DNA of 64,000 nucleotides from CAYZJR01 sp964503045 (GTDB lineage: Bacteria > Cyanobacteriota > Vampirovibrionia > Obscuribacterales > Obscuribacteraceae): assembly GCA_964503045.1 (NCBI GenBank), contig CAZCZI010000025.1:24481-88480 (forward strand). Direction: 5' to 3'. The notes beneath the pieces were generated by a model. That model was not told the DNA's origin. It worked only from the letters and a program-made list of their open reading frames with translations, and searched no databases. The stretch's first letter is position 1. Every line of letters begins with the position of its first letter. A program made the position numbers and the translations under genes. Below are positions 16,598 to 26,047 of this stretch, in pieces.

Positions 16598-18031
16598 GTG
16601 GCAGGGTTCAGATTTTCCTTAGCAACGCGTGCCGTTTTTACCGGTTTTTGGCTGGCGTTAATTTCAATTATTGGACTCTGGACGACGCCGCTTGAAAAGG
16701 CAGCTGCCCAGAACCAAGGCGCCGATCGCCCAATCAAAGACAAGTGGGCGGTAATCATTGGCGTCAGTCAGTTTGCAGACAAGCGCATTCCGATTTTGAA
16801 GTATCCTGCCAAAGACGCTCAAGATTTTGCCAATTTCTTGGTCTCCAAAGGCAACTTTGCCAAAGATCACGTCCTCTTGCTCAAAGACAACCAGGCAACC
16901 AAAGTAAAAATTCTCGACGCTTTCGGCGATGGTTGGCTGCCCCGGCGAGCAATGGAAGATGACCTCGTCGTTATTTTCATCTCTTCGCACGGAAGTCCTC
17001 AAGACGTTGCCGGTGAAAACTTCATCATCGCCTATGACTCTGATCCCAACCACACCTACGCAACCGGAATCCGATTGCAAGATCTCGCAGGCGAAGTAAC
17101 CAAAAGAACAGGTTGCGATCGCATCGTCGTTTTGCTTGATGCCTGCCACAGCGGTGCTGCGGTGCAAGGCGGAAAAGGTCTTTTGCGCACCCACAACTTT
17201 CAGCTCGAGAGCGTCACCGGTCAAGGTCAAATGGTAATCAGCTCGAGCAAACCAGAACAGCTATCGTGGGAATCAAAACGTTATGACAATGGCGTTTTCA
17301 CGCGCTGTTTGATTCAGGCGCTTGAAGCAGAGGGTGCCAAGACAAGCATCAGTGAAGCGTACAACAAGCTCAAGAGTTCTGTTGAACAAGAGGTGCGTTT
17401 TGACAGAGCCGTAGATCAATCACCAATGATTTTGAGCAAATGGAAGGGAACGGAACTCAAACTCTGTGCACCACCAGCAGAACCAAGGCAAGTTCTTTCG
17501 GAGATTCCAGGGACGGAACTTTCTGAAGTATCGGTGACACCAAAGACTCAACCGGTGCCGAAACCAATCACACAAAAGGTAGCTTTGATTCCGAAGGTTC
17601 CACCTGCAAGTATCGATCAAGTCCCGCCTAATGTGTTTACCTCCTCTCCATCGCAATCGTTGAAAACAAACCCGATGATGGTCACACATTGGCTTGATAA
17701 TCGCGGCGACGTGACTCTGGAGAGTGGAACTCGTCTTCTTACCCGCCAAGACCTCGACGGACTTTCATATCAAGACCTGCTGCGCTTGTACAACGAACCA
17801 TATGCAAGGCATGGTAGAGGCTTCTTGTTGACTGAGTTGAATTTGTATTTCGATGCCCAGACTTGGTACAGGCGAGATCCTGATTATCACTGGAATCCCA
17901 ATGACCCGAAAGTGAAGGCACGAGCAGGTATGACCGACGACTCTCTTGTTGTGAATGCAAAACGAACACCGAAGCAATGGGCAAACATGATGCTCATAAA
18001 ACCTGTGATGGACGCAGCAAAGAGACGATGA
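16598..18031 (+). CDS. Caspase-like (C14) protease with C-terminal YARHG domain
   Basis: 477 residues. An N-terminal signal or anchor segment (about 10-35) is followed by a caspase/metacaspase p20-type domain (about 48-270): AVIIGVSQF start strand, catalytic H131 in FISSHGSP and C183 in LLDACHSG. A Pro/Val-rich linker (about 290-370) leads to a YARHG domain (about 385-455), seen as NEPYARHGRGF and a WYRRDPDY motif. Caspase-type enzymes cleave after basic or acidic residues; the YARHG domain is common in bacterial extracellular proteins and thought to bind. The predicted site is outside the cytoplasmic membrane. GTG start with GCGGAGG five bases upstream. Its stop overlaps the start of the histidine kinase (ATGA), so the two are coupled. 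Confidence 0.88.
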   Translation: MAGFRFSLATRAVFTGFWLALISIIGLWTTPLEKAAAQNQGADRPIKDKWAVIIGVSQFADKRIPILKYPAKDAQDFANFLVSKGNFAKDHVLLLKDNQATKVKILDAFGDGWLPRRAMEDDLVVIFISSHGSPQDVAGENFIIAYDSDPNHTYATGIRLQDLAGEVTKRTGCDRIVVLLDACHSGAAVQGGKGLLRTHNFQLESVTGQGQMVISSSKPEQLSWESKRYDNGVFTRCLIQALEAEGAKTSISEAYNKLKSSVEQEVRFDRAVDQSPMILSKWKGTELKLCAPPAEPRQVLSEIPGTELSEVSVTPKTQPVPKPITQKVALIPKVPPASIDQVPPNVFTSSPSQSLKTNPMMVTHWLDNRGDVTLESGTRLLTRQDLDGLSYQDLLRLYNEPYARHGRGFLLTELNLYFDAQTWYRRDPDYHWNPNDPKVKARAGMTDDSLVVNAKRTPKQWANMMLIKPVMDAAKRR

Positions 18032-20259
18032 GCAACAAAATCGCGAAGTCATTTACTGTTTCCACCAGGATTTCGATTCTGGTTTGTGTCGTTATTCTGT
18101 TTGAATTTCTCACGTTTGCGACAATGGAACTTCTCTTCCAGGAAGCCGGCAAAAGCGCCCAACAAGAGTATGAGGCGCGAGCCACCTTGACCCATCTCCT
18201 CACTATCTCGACTCTCATGCAAAACGCCGGCACCAGCGTCATGAAGGCGATTGTCAGTCCGACCACCAGTGAGACCGTCGACTTTCGTGAAGCGGTGAAG
18301 AAGCTGCAAACCGAGGTGCTTCGTCTCAAAGAACGGAGCCGGACTAATCCTGAAACACTCAAAGAAGTTAGAGTGCTCGAATCGGCTGTGTTAGCACCAC
18401 CGCCGACGCAAAACCGACCACCCGAGGCAGTGTCGCTTGTCGATGCGTCCGAGAGATTGATGCAGTCATACGTAGAAAGCGATATGGATTCGTACAATCG
18501 GCATCTTTTACGAGTGAAGTTTCTTTCCGATAAAGCCACGATGCAAGTAACGACTCTGATGCGACTTTCAATTCAGGATTTGGATCAATTCAAAAAAGAG
18601 AACGATGAAGCGCAGGTGCGCCTGCAGATTGGCTTGGCCTTTGGCCTTTCACTCAACATCGGATTGGCTGTGTGGTTGTTTATGTTGTCTCGCGAAATCT
18701 CGAAAAAGTTAGGGGTTCTCATCGAAAATACCTTCCGTCTCAATGCTCACAAGCCGCTATTGCCCTCATTGAGCGGACAGGGTGATGACGAGCTTGTTAA
18801 ACTCGATCGCTCTTTTCGAGACATGGCGGAAGACCTCGAGACCAGTCATAGAAAGCAACGCGCAATGGTCGATCACGCGGCTGACGTAATCTTTTCAATG
18901 GATACGGACGGCCGGCTCAGCTCGGTCAACCCCGCCGCTTTCAGTGTTTGGGGGTACTCTCCACAAGAATTAGAGGGCAGAAGATTTACCGATATCATCG
19001 CGCCTCATCAAAGGAGTGTGGTCAGTCAAAATTTGAAGCAGATACCGGAAAAGTCGAGCGGAAATCAATTCGAAAATACCGTAATTCACAAGTCGGGACG
19101 ACAGGTCGAAATTTCGTGGTCGATTCACTGGTCGAGACCTGACCAATTGTTTTTCTGCGTTGCGCAAGACATGACAGAGCGAAAGCAAATGGTCGAGGTG
19201 GTCGAGTCAAGTGAACGCAGAATTCGAATCATATTGGAACATCTTCCAATCGCAGTCATTACTGTTGATGGTGCTTCGAAGGTTGACTTGTTCAATCCAT
19301 CTGCAGAACAAATGTTTGACTGTCGTGCTGATGAAGTCGCAGGTCGAGAAATACTTGGATTGTTCGATGAGCGCCTTAAACAGAAGGGCCTGCTCAAGAC
19401 GCTGTTGACGTCCTTGGGCAAGACGGTAGAAACCGAGGTCTCTCGCCCCTCAGGTCCGCCAATCGCGGTGGAGGTATCAGTGAATAGATTTTATTCCTAC
19501 CAAGGCGAACGCTTCTTGATTCAGCTGCGGGATATCACGGAAAGACATCAGATCGAACGAATGAAGCGCGAATTCATCGCCATGATTAGTCACGATGTGA
19601 GAAGCCCACTTATGTCTGCAGAGTTTTCTCTCAGTCTTCTGTCGTCTGGAGTCGGGGGTGAGCTGTCCGATAAAGCCAAGGCGAAGATAACCGATGCAGA
19701 AAGAAACATCGGCTATGTCATGACTCTAATCAATGGATTGTTGGAAGTCGAACAAATGGCAGAAGGCAAATTGAAGATGCGATTTGCCGAAACCAACATC
19801 AAAAATGTTCTTGATCGAGCAGCAGATGCTGCCAGACCGCTGGCGGAGAAACGGGGCATCACACTTACGATTCCTGAGTGTTCCATCGACATGACTGCCG
19901 ACGAAGATCGCCTCGTGCAGGTAGTCATAAATCTTTCCACAAACGCAGTAAAATTCTCACCCAAGCAAAGTGAAATTACTGTCTGTGCTTCCACTGTTGG
20001 TGAGGACGTAGAAGTCAGAGTAATCGACCAGGGCAAAGGCATTAGCGACGAAGCGAAAAGGAACATTTTTAAACGCTTCGAACGTGGAGAGAACGTGGAA
20101 AAAATCGATGGACTAGGGCTTGGACTGTCGATCTGCAAAACGATCATCGAACAGCATGGTGGCACCATTGGTGTAATCAGCGAAATTGGAAAAGGCAGTA
20201 CATTTTGGTTTAGAGTGCCAAAAGAAACGCTGCAAAATGGCTCCGGCGATCAGGTTTAG
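18028..20259 (+). CDS. Membrane PAS-PAS sensor histidine kinase
   Basis: 743 residues from the ATG at 18028, which overlaps the caspase stop; an earlier in-frame ATG at 17977 lies inside the caspase gene and is disfavoured. Order: first membrane segment (about 13-33), periplasmic helical sensor region (about 35-195), second membrane segment (about 197-220), HAMP-like linker, PAS 1 (about 275-385, AADVIFSMDTDGR), PAS 2 (about 395-500, EHLPIAVITVDG), HisKA with H522 in MISHDVRSPL, and HATPase_c with an N box (NLSTNAVKFSP), DQGKGIS and GLGLGLSICK. It phosphorylates an unidentified response regulator. The nearest one, at 27688, is separated by the TPR operon. Coupling to a caspase-like protein suggests it senses or controls that envelope function. 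Confidence 0.9.
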   Translation: MSNKIAKSFTVSTRISILVCVVILFEFLTFATMELLFQEAGKSAQQEYEARATLTHLLTISTLMQNAGTSVMKAIVSPTTSETVDFREAVKKLQTEVLRLKERSRTNPETLKEVRVLESAVLAPPPTQNRPPEAVSLVDASERLMQSYVESDMDSYNRHLLRVKFLSDKATMQVTTLMRLSIQDLDQFKKENDEAQVRLQIGLAFGLSLNIGLAVWLFMLSREISKKLGVLIENTFRLNAHKPLLPSLSGQGDDELVKLDRSFRDMAEDLETSHRKQRAMVDHAADVIFSMDTDGRLSSVNPAAFSVWGYSPQELEGRRFTDIIAPHQRSVVSQNLKQIPEKSSGNQFENTVIHKSGRQVEISWSIHWSRPDQLFFCVAQDMTERKQMVEVVESSERRIRIILEHLPIAVITVDGASKVDLFNPSAEQMFDCRADEVAGREILGLFDERLKQKGLLKTLLTSLGKTVETEVSRPSGPPIAVEVSVNRFYSYQGERFLIQLRDITERHQIERMKREFIAMISHDVRSPLMSAEFSLSLLSSGVGGELSDKAKAKITDAERNIGYVMTLINGLLEVEQMAEGKLKMRFAETNIKNVLDRAADAARPLAEKRGITLTIPECSIDMTADEDRLVQVVINLSTNAVKFSPKQSEITVCASTVGEDVEVRVIDQGKGISDEAKRNIFKRFERGENVEKIDGLGLGLSICKTIIEQHGGTIGVISEIGKGSTFWFRVPKETLQNGSGDQV

Positions 20260-23090
20260 GATTTCGGACTCCTATTTAAATTCAGTTTTTGCATAATGCG
20301 ATTCTTGCCGGCGATAGCATCCTGATTGCTTGGATCCAAGCTGGCGGCCTTCGAGTAGTCTTTGAGCGCCTTATCGAAAATTCCCAGGGTCTCGTATTCT
20401 TTAGCTCGCATCAAATAAGCCTTCTTATAGTCAGGTGTGACAGACATAACAAAAGTCAAATCATCAATCGCCTCTCCATGAAAGCCGAGATGTGAAAACG
20501 CTCTTGCCCGCTCTAACAGCATGACGTCGTCGACAGGCGTGTTTTTTAGATGCCAGCTGATTCGGATAATTGCTGTTTTGTAATCTCCGGCGTTTATACA
20601 GCACTCGATTATTTTCGCGGTCGTATTCGTATAGGTCGGTTCAAGACGTTCTGCCTGGATGTAGTCATTTATTGCATTCTTGTATTGTTTGGCACCACTG
20701 AAAGCATTTCCTCGACTTTCAAATGTCCATCGATCTTCCGGTTGTTGCTTGACTGCTATGTTCAAGTCTTGAATTGCCAAGTTGTGCTTTTGCATGGATG
20801 CATAGCATCGCGCTCTGCGTTTATAGGCTTCCGCCATGTGAACTTCGACTTTTGGCCATTTCTCGAACGGCACTTTGCGCGCATCATCCGGAGCTACTCG
20901 GATTGGGATCATTGTGTTTGCTCCCTGCGCAACCAAGTGATTTAGATCGACTAACGCAGTGTTCCATTGATCAATAGCTTCCAATGACTGCGCTCGATAA
21001 AGATACGCATCCAAAAGGTCTGGTCTGAGTTCGATTACTCGCGTGAAGTAGTCGGCAGCAGCGTGGAAAGCGAGCCCTGCAAACGCCTTTTGACCGGATG
21101 CAAACTCTTGCTGAACACTGTTCTTTCTCAGCGGTGAAGGACGTTTGTACTCCATATTTTCTTCAACTACTTTGTCCCAGGCGCAATACAGTTGGCTCAA
21201 TATCGTCCGTATTTTATGGTCACGATCTGCTTCGGCGACTCTACCCAGTCCGGCATATACTCTCGACCTGAATTGAAAACACGCATCTTCATGTGGCATC
21301 AGTTTGATTGCTTCGTTTATTTCGACCAGTGCTCGGCGGCCGTCTTCGAGCATGAAATAAGCTTCGGATCTCATCTTGTGCGCATAGCCGACATGACTCT
21401 TGAGCGCCAGCAAAGCGGTCGTCGTTTCAACAGCCTCATGCGGTTTCGACAGCAGAATCTCCATCCATGCCTTTAAGTGCAAAACATCTCCATCGTTTGG
21501 ATTTGTTTTCAATTGCTTTATCGCCCAATTTCTGGCTTCAACGAATTGGCGTGTTCGTGCCAGCTGAAATCCATCGAGAGGCATGTTCATGAGCTGCTTT
21601 GCGATCGGTGACGTTTTTGATGGAGCGACGTCGGCGCCCATCATCAATCGTGAAACTCGTGCTTTTCCTTCAAGCCCGTCGCTTTTGAAGGAGTTCTCGG
21701 ATTTGGAACCGCTTAACGACGCCAGGAAGGTATAGTCCGCCAATGCTCTTTGCCACTCTCTCAGAGCTTCGTACTCTCTTGCGCGGCGAAGTGTGATGGT
21801 GGGCGAAGTTTGCTTCATGGAAAGGATAAATGTGAGATCTTCACTCGCTTCTTTGTGAAAACCAAGATGCGAAAGTGCATCTGCTCTATCCAGCAACAGT
21901 GTCTCATCGGTCGGTTTGTTTTTCAGCAACCATGATATCCTGATGACAGCGGTTTTGTAGTCTCCTGATCCTATGCAGCTTTTGACGATTTTCGGAGCGC
22001 ATGTCACGTTTGTCGGATCGAGATGTTCTGCTCTGGTAAAGTCATCGAATGCTTGCTTGTATTTCTTCAGGTCACTATATACGGTGCCTCGATTTTCGTA
22101 TAGCCATTTGTCATCCGGTTGATGTTTGAGAGCGATGTTCAAATCACTAAGTGCTTGCGAATGCTTTTGCAAAGCCGAATAACATTTTGCGCGGCGCTTG
22201 TAGGCCTCTGCCATGGGCAGCTCGACTGTAACCCACTTCTTAAAGGGAATCTTTTGTGCGTTATCTGGCGCAGCCCTCACAACAATCGTCTTATCTTCAC
22301 CTTGCGAGATGAGATGCGAGAGATCGCCAAGTGCTTGCGACCACTTATTGAGTGACGCCAAAGCTTGTGCTCTATACAAGTAGGCATCGAGTGTTTCGGG
22401 TTTCATGGACAAAACTCGAGTAAATGAATCTGCCGCTTGTTGATACGCCAATCTCGCGAACGCCTGTTGACCCGCGGCAAACTCTTCTTGAAAGTCGAGC
22501 TTCTTCGTTTGTTGTGAACTTGAGTCGTTCTTGAATGCTTCGTCAAGCGTATTGTCCCAAGAAAAATAAAGTTGGCTCAAAACTGCGCGTATGCGATGAT
22601 CGCGGTCAGCATCCGCCGTTCTTCCCACAAGAGCATAAAGCTTCCATCTGAGCTGAAGTGGCGCACATTCTTGCGGCATTATCTTGACGGCTTGGTTTAC
22701 CTCGTCCAAAGATTTCTTTGTGTCGTTAATGTATGCATATGCGTCTGATCGTATTTTGTGCACTGCCCCGAGATTGTATTTCAAAGCAAGCAATTTCGAT
22801 GTTGTATCAAGTACATCCTGCGATTGGCGCAAGTAGTTTTCCATCGATGCCTTGAGAAACAATGCATCGGCGTCGGAAGGCTGCTGCTTGAGCCGATTTA
22901 TAGCCCATTCTTTTGCGGCTGTGTACTTCCTTTCGCGCGCTAGTTGATAACCATCGGCAGGAGCTGACATCAGTTGCTTGGCCGTGATTTCGCCTTTGGC
23001 GGCAGCATCTTGAGTGGATGTCAGTGCTACCGCAAATGAAACCGCGCAAAGCAGAAAACAGCGAATCGACCAACTGATACACTGAGTCAT
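20256..23090 (-). CDS. Exported TPR protein made of two ~470-residue units
   Basis: 944 residues with a signal peptide (residues 1-31, cleavage near DAAAKG). It is an internal tandem duplication: units at about 35-480 and 492-935 share the same ordered blocks, namely KQLM-P-DG-QLAR, AINRLK-P-D-DAL, ADRDHRIR-LSQLY-W, EFAAGQ-AFA, DAYLYRAQ, a basic KRRA-CY-ALQKH block, GDYKTA-IRISW and SHLGFH-EA-DDLTF. Each unit contains about nine TPR-like helical pairs. The final gene of a four-gene operon, it begins in a TAATG overlap with the preceding stop. TPR arrays bind proteins; predicted location is periplasmic or outer surface. The 4-base overlap with the convergent histidine kinase at 20256-20259 is tail to tail. 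Confidence 0.88.
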   Translation of the reverse strand: MTQCISWSIRCFLLCAVSFAVALTSTQDAAAKGEITAKQLMSAPADGYQLARERKYTAAKEWAINRLKQQPSDADALFLKASMENYLRQSQDVLDTTSKLLALKYNLGAVHKIRSDAYAYINDTKKSLDEVNQAVKIMPQECAPLQLRWKLYALVGRTADADRDHRIRAVLSQLYFSWDNTLDEAFKNDSSSQQTKKLDFQEEFAAGQQAFARLAYQQAADSFTRVLSMKPETLDAYLYRAQALASLNKWSQALGDLSHLISQGEDKTIVVRAAPDNAQKIPFKKWVTVELPMAEAYKRRAKCYSALQKHSQALSDLNIALKHQPDDKWLYENRGTVYSDLKKYKQAFDDFTRAEHLDPTNVTCAPKIVKSCIGSGDYKTAVIRISWLLKNKPTDETLLLDRADALSHLGFHKEASEDLTFILSMKQTSPTITLRRAREYEALREWQRALADYTFLASLSGSKSENSFKSDGLEGKARVSRLMMGADVAPSKTSPIAKQLMNMPLDGFQLARTRQFVEARNWAIKQLKTNPNDGDVLHLKAWMEILLSKPHEAVETTTALLALKSHVGYAHKMRSEAYFMLEDGRRALVEINEAIKLMPHEDACFQFRSRVYAGLGRVAEADRDHKIRTILSQLYCAWDKVVEENMEYKRPSPLRKNSVQQEFASGQKAFAGLAFHAAADYFTRVIELRPDLLDAYLYRAQSLEAIDQWNTALVDLNHLVAQGANTMIPIRVAPDDARKVPFEKWPKVEVHMAEAYKRRARCYASMQKHNLAIQDLNIAVKQQPEDRWTFESRGNAFSGAKQYKNAINDYIQAERLEPTYTNTTAKIIECCINAGDYKTAIIRISWHLKNTPVDDVMLLERARAFSHLGFHGEAIDDLTFVMSVTPDYKKAYLMRAKEYETLGIFDKALKDYSKAASLDPSNQDAIAGKNRIMQKLNLNRSPKS

Positions 23091-24571
23091 TACGGCTTCT
23101 TCTTCATCAATTTCAAGACTCGGTCGCGACCGGCGAACGCGCGCTGGCTTTTATCGGTGGTTCCTTGGTCCAAGTTCATTGCCTTAGTGTAATCATCGAG
23201 AGACGCCTTCAGATTACCTAATGATTCATATTCTCGACCGCGCCGCAAATAGGCTTCGATGTATTCATCGTCCATTGAAAGTATGGATGACAAGTCGATA
23301 ATGGCGTCGTTGTGAAATCCCAGATGAGACAAACAGTCGGCGCGTTGCATCAAAAGCACGTCGTCGGCAGGTGTGATCGCGAGTATCCAGCTGAGGCGTT
23401 TCACAGCTGATTCATAGTCGCCCATAGCGATACAGCATTCGACGATTTTGGGGCCGCAATTTTGATAGTCAGGACCCAATGATTCTGCAATCAAGTAATC
23501 ATCGATCGCTTCTTTGTACTTCTTGTAGCTGCTGTTGATGTTGCCCCGGAGCTCTCGTGTCCATCTGTCTTCCGGCGCGTGCTTTACGGCAACATCCATG
23601 TCGGCGATAGCTTGCGAGTATTTCCGAAGTGCAGCATAACATCGCGCTCTTCGCTTGTGTGCTTCTCCCATCGGTAAATTGATTACGTCCCACTTTTCTA
23701 CTGGAATTTTGGAATCATAAGGCACAACATGTACTGGTATAAAAGTGCTGTCTCCTTTTGAAATCAGATAGGATAGATCGGGTATGGCTTCAGACCATCG
23801 ATCGAGTGTCTCCAGTGATTGGGCGCGGAAAAGATACGCCTCTAGCCAATCCGGCTTCAGCTTGATGACCCGCGAAAAGTAGTCGACGGCACTTGAAAAT
23901 GACATTCGCGTAAATGCCTTCAATCCGGTGGAGTACTCTTGTTTATACGTAGTTTTTCGAAACTCGTTGGGTCTTACTTCTTCAAAGCTTTTTTCAATGA
24001 CTCTGTCCCATGCGTTGCGCAAGTCGCTCAATATGAGTCGCATTGATTCGTCTCGATCCATTTCCTTGCCATCACGCAGTTCTCTATGAATGTTCTTTCT
24101 CAGCGACATGGCACCCTCTTCGTATGGCAAAAACTTCACTGCTTCGTTCGCCTCGATTAATGCACTTGCATAGTCTTTCATCCGTGTATAAGCCGAGCCT
24201 CGCAGGGTGTGCGCATGTCCTTGATGTGCCTTTGCTTTGATCAACTTCTGACAGGTGGCCAGGCACTCTGTGTTTTGCTTGAGGATGAGTTGCAGATGTG
24301 CTTTGAGAAAAAGTGTGTCCAAATCCTTCGGGTTACTCTTAAGGCGCTTTTCAGCCCATGCCAATGCTTCCTTGTATTTTTTTGCTCTGGTCAGTTGAAT
24401 CCCATCGGCAGGAGGATGGAGCAACTCATTTGCGGTTAGCTTGGTTTTTGAGGTTTGTGCAGGCTGGTTTTGAAATGGCGCGCCCTGAGCTGACTGGAAT
24501 TGCGTTGCAACAAGAACCGCCGCGAACATCATCGTGGAGGCTAAATTTGCGACGCGCGGCGTCATCTTCAC
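23090..24571 (-). CDS. Exported TPR protein, single unit
   Basis: 493 residues, signal peptide (about 1-30), then one copy of the ~470-residue unit seen in the neighbours: NELLHPPADGIQL, ALAWAEKRLKSNPKD, the MDRDESMRLILSDLRNAW block, DYFSRVI-KPDWLEAYLFRAQ, KRRARCYAALRKY, GDYESAVKRLSWIL and SHLGFHNDAI. GTG start at 24571 with AGGA seven bases upstream; an ATG two codons later is the alternative. Third gene of the operon; 9 bases separate it from the second gene and it overlaps the fourth by one base. Role inferred only as a protein-binding scaffold. Confidence 0.87.
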   Translation of the reverse strand: MKMTPRVANLASTMMFAAVLVATQFQSAQGAPFQNQPAQTSKTKLTANELLHPPADGIQLTRAKKYKEALAWAEKRLKSNPKDLDTLFLKAHLQLILKQNTECLATCQKLIKAKAHQGHAHTLRGSAYTRMKDYASALIEANEAVKFLPYEEGAMSLRKNIHRELRDGKEMDRDESMRLILSDLRNAWDRVIEKSFEEVRPNEFRKTTYKQEYSTGLKAFTRMSFSSAVDYFSRVIKLKPDWLEAYLFRAQSLETLDRWSEAIPDLSYLISKGDSTFIPVHVVPYDSKIPVEKWDVINLPMGEAHKRRARCYAALRKYSQAIADMDVAVKHAPEDRWTRELRGNINSSYKKYKEAIDDYLIAESLGPDYQNCGPKIVECCIAMGDYESAVKRLSWILAITPADDVLLMQRADCLSHLGFHNDAIIDLSSILSMDDEYIEAYLRRGREYESLGNLKASLDDYTKAMNLDQGTTDKSQRAFAGRDRVLKLMKKKP

Positions 24572-24580
24572 GGTTGTTCC

Positions 24581-26047
24581 TTATTTGAGTGAATTCTCTT
24601 GCGCCATTTTAGCAATTGCTTTCTCTTTTGCTTTAACAGAAGGGTTATTAGGGTCGTCGTCCACGGCAATTGACTTTTCATAATCTGAGATTGCAGCTTT
24701 GAAGTTTCCCACTGCTTCGAATTCCTTTGCTCTGGTGTAATAAACCTTGGTTGAGTCCGGACTTAGTTCGAGCACTGTTGTTAGGTCGGCGATTGCCTCT
24801 TTGTGACACCCCAGTTTTGAGAGTGCCTCAGCGCGCGCTCTCCAATTCACCTCGTCAGTCGGACACATTCTAATCAGCCATGACAGTCGCACAATTGCAT
24901 TCTTATAGTCTCCAATGTTTCTGTAACAGCGTGCCAATTTGTCTCCCAGTTTTGGATATTCGGGTGTCAACGATTGACTCTTCAAGAAATCCGCGATTGC
25001 TGCATGGAAATCAAGCTTGGCAGCAAGGATGTTTCCGCGCAGCTCCATCGTATATCGATCGTCAGGTGTCTCTTTAAGCACGAGAGTGCAATCTTTGACT
25101 GCTTGATCGTATTTTTGAATAGCATAAAGGCATCGAGCACGTTGTTTGTAAACCTGCGAGATTCGGAACGGAACGGATGTCCACTTCTCAAACGGCTTCG
25201 AAGCCACATTAAGCGGGGCAGCACGCAGGGGAAACACCTTCACGCCGGAGTCGATGATCTTGGTATAGTCATCTACTGCGAGTTTCCAGTCGTCTGTTCC
25301 TTGATATGCAGTGGCGCGATACAGATATGCTTGCATGCAATCTGGTTTGAGTCTGAGTACACGCGAGAAATAAATTATGGCTGCGGGATAGTCGCTGCGC
25401 TGGAAAGATCTCTGACCGGCCGCGTATTCTTGGGTGAAATTGGCTTTGGCAGCGGATGGCACCATCGTTTTGTAATCATGCGGTAGCACTTTGTTCCACG
25501 AGGAGAAGAGCTGACTGAGCAAGGTGTACTTCTCGTGATCTTCTTCAGCTTGTTTAGTGTTACCCAAGGCAGAAAACGCTTCGCTTCGACGGCTGTACCA
25601 ACCGGCACCTTCAGGTTGCAACCTCATTCCCAAAGTCAAGTCCTCAATCGCTCCCCGATAATCCTTCAACTTAATTGCAGAAATCGCTCGATAGAAAAGG
25701 AAGTGAGCGGTGCGCTTTTTAAGCCTCAAACCTCGATTGGCGGCCTCGAAACATTGCCTTGGATTTTTGAGAGTATTCTCGAGAACTACCATTGCACCCC
25801 ACGCGTCTTCGTCGTTTTGAAGACGCGCCATCTCTTTGTCCAATAGCTTTTTGGCGCCGTCCCAATTCTGTTCTCTCATCAGCTGATAAGCGTCGGCAGG
25901 AGTGTTCATGAGCTTTCGAACTTCAGCTGATGTTGCCGTTTGGGGTTTGGAAGGAACGGCATGAGACGGCGGTGGTGCACACCAGTTTGAAATGGTGCAA
26001 AGAGAAAATGCGATGGCCGAAATAATGCTTCTTTGTTTTCTCATCAT
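24581..26047 (-). CDS. Exported TPR protein, single unit
   Basis: 488 residues, signal peptide (about 1-30), then the same ~470-residue TPR unit: RKLMNTPADAYQLMREQ, DHEKYTLLSQLFSSWN, EYAAGQRSF, AIIYFSRVLRLKPDCMQAYLYRA, KQRARCLYAIQKYDQAV, GDYKNAIVRLSWLI and SKLGCHKEAIADL. Its ATG overlaps the stop of the first operon gene in ATGA, giving translational coupling. Second gene of the operon. Compared with the other units, the linker around residues 95-120 differs most. Confidence 0.87.
   Translation of the reverse strand: MMRKQRSIISAIAFSLCTISNWCAPPPSHAVPSKPQTATSAEVRKLMNTPADAYQLMREQNWDGAKKLLDKEMARLQNDEDAWGAMVVLENTLKNPRQCFEAANRGLRLKKRTAHFLFYRAISAIKLKDYRGAIEDLTLGMRLQPEGAGWYSRRSEAFSALGNTKQAEEDHEKYTLLSQLFSSWNKVLPHDYKTMVPSAAKANFTQEYAAGQRSFQRSDYPAAIIYFSRVLRLKPDCMQAYLYRATAYQGTDDWKLAVDDYTKIIDSGVKVFPLRAAPLNVASKPFEKWTSVPFRISQVYKQRARCLYAIQKYDQAVKDCTLVLKETPDDRYTMELRGNILAAKLDFHAAIADFLKSQSLTPEYPKLGDKLARCYRNIGDYKNAIVRLSWLIRMCPTDEVNWRARAEALSKLGCHKEAIADLTTVLELSPDSTKVYYTRAKEFEAVGNFKAAISDYEKSIAVDDDPNNPSVKAKEKAIAKMAQENSLK

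Noticed and set aside
17977..18027. 17-codon N-terminal extension of the histidine kinase
   Set aside because: Lies within the caspase gene, is polar and lacks a ribosome site; the ATGA overlap start at 18028 gives a normal first membrane segment.
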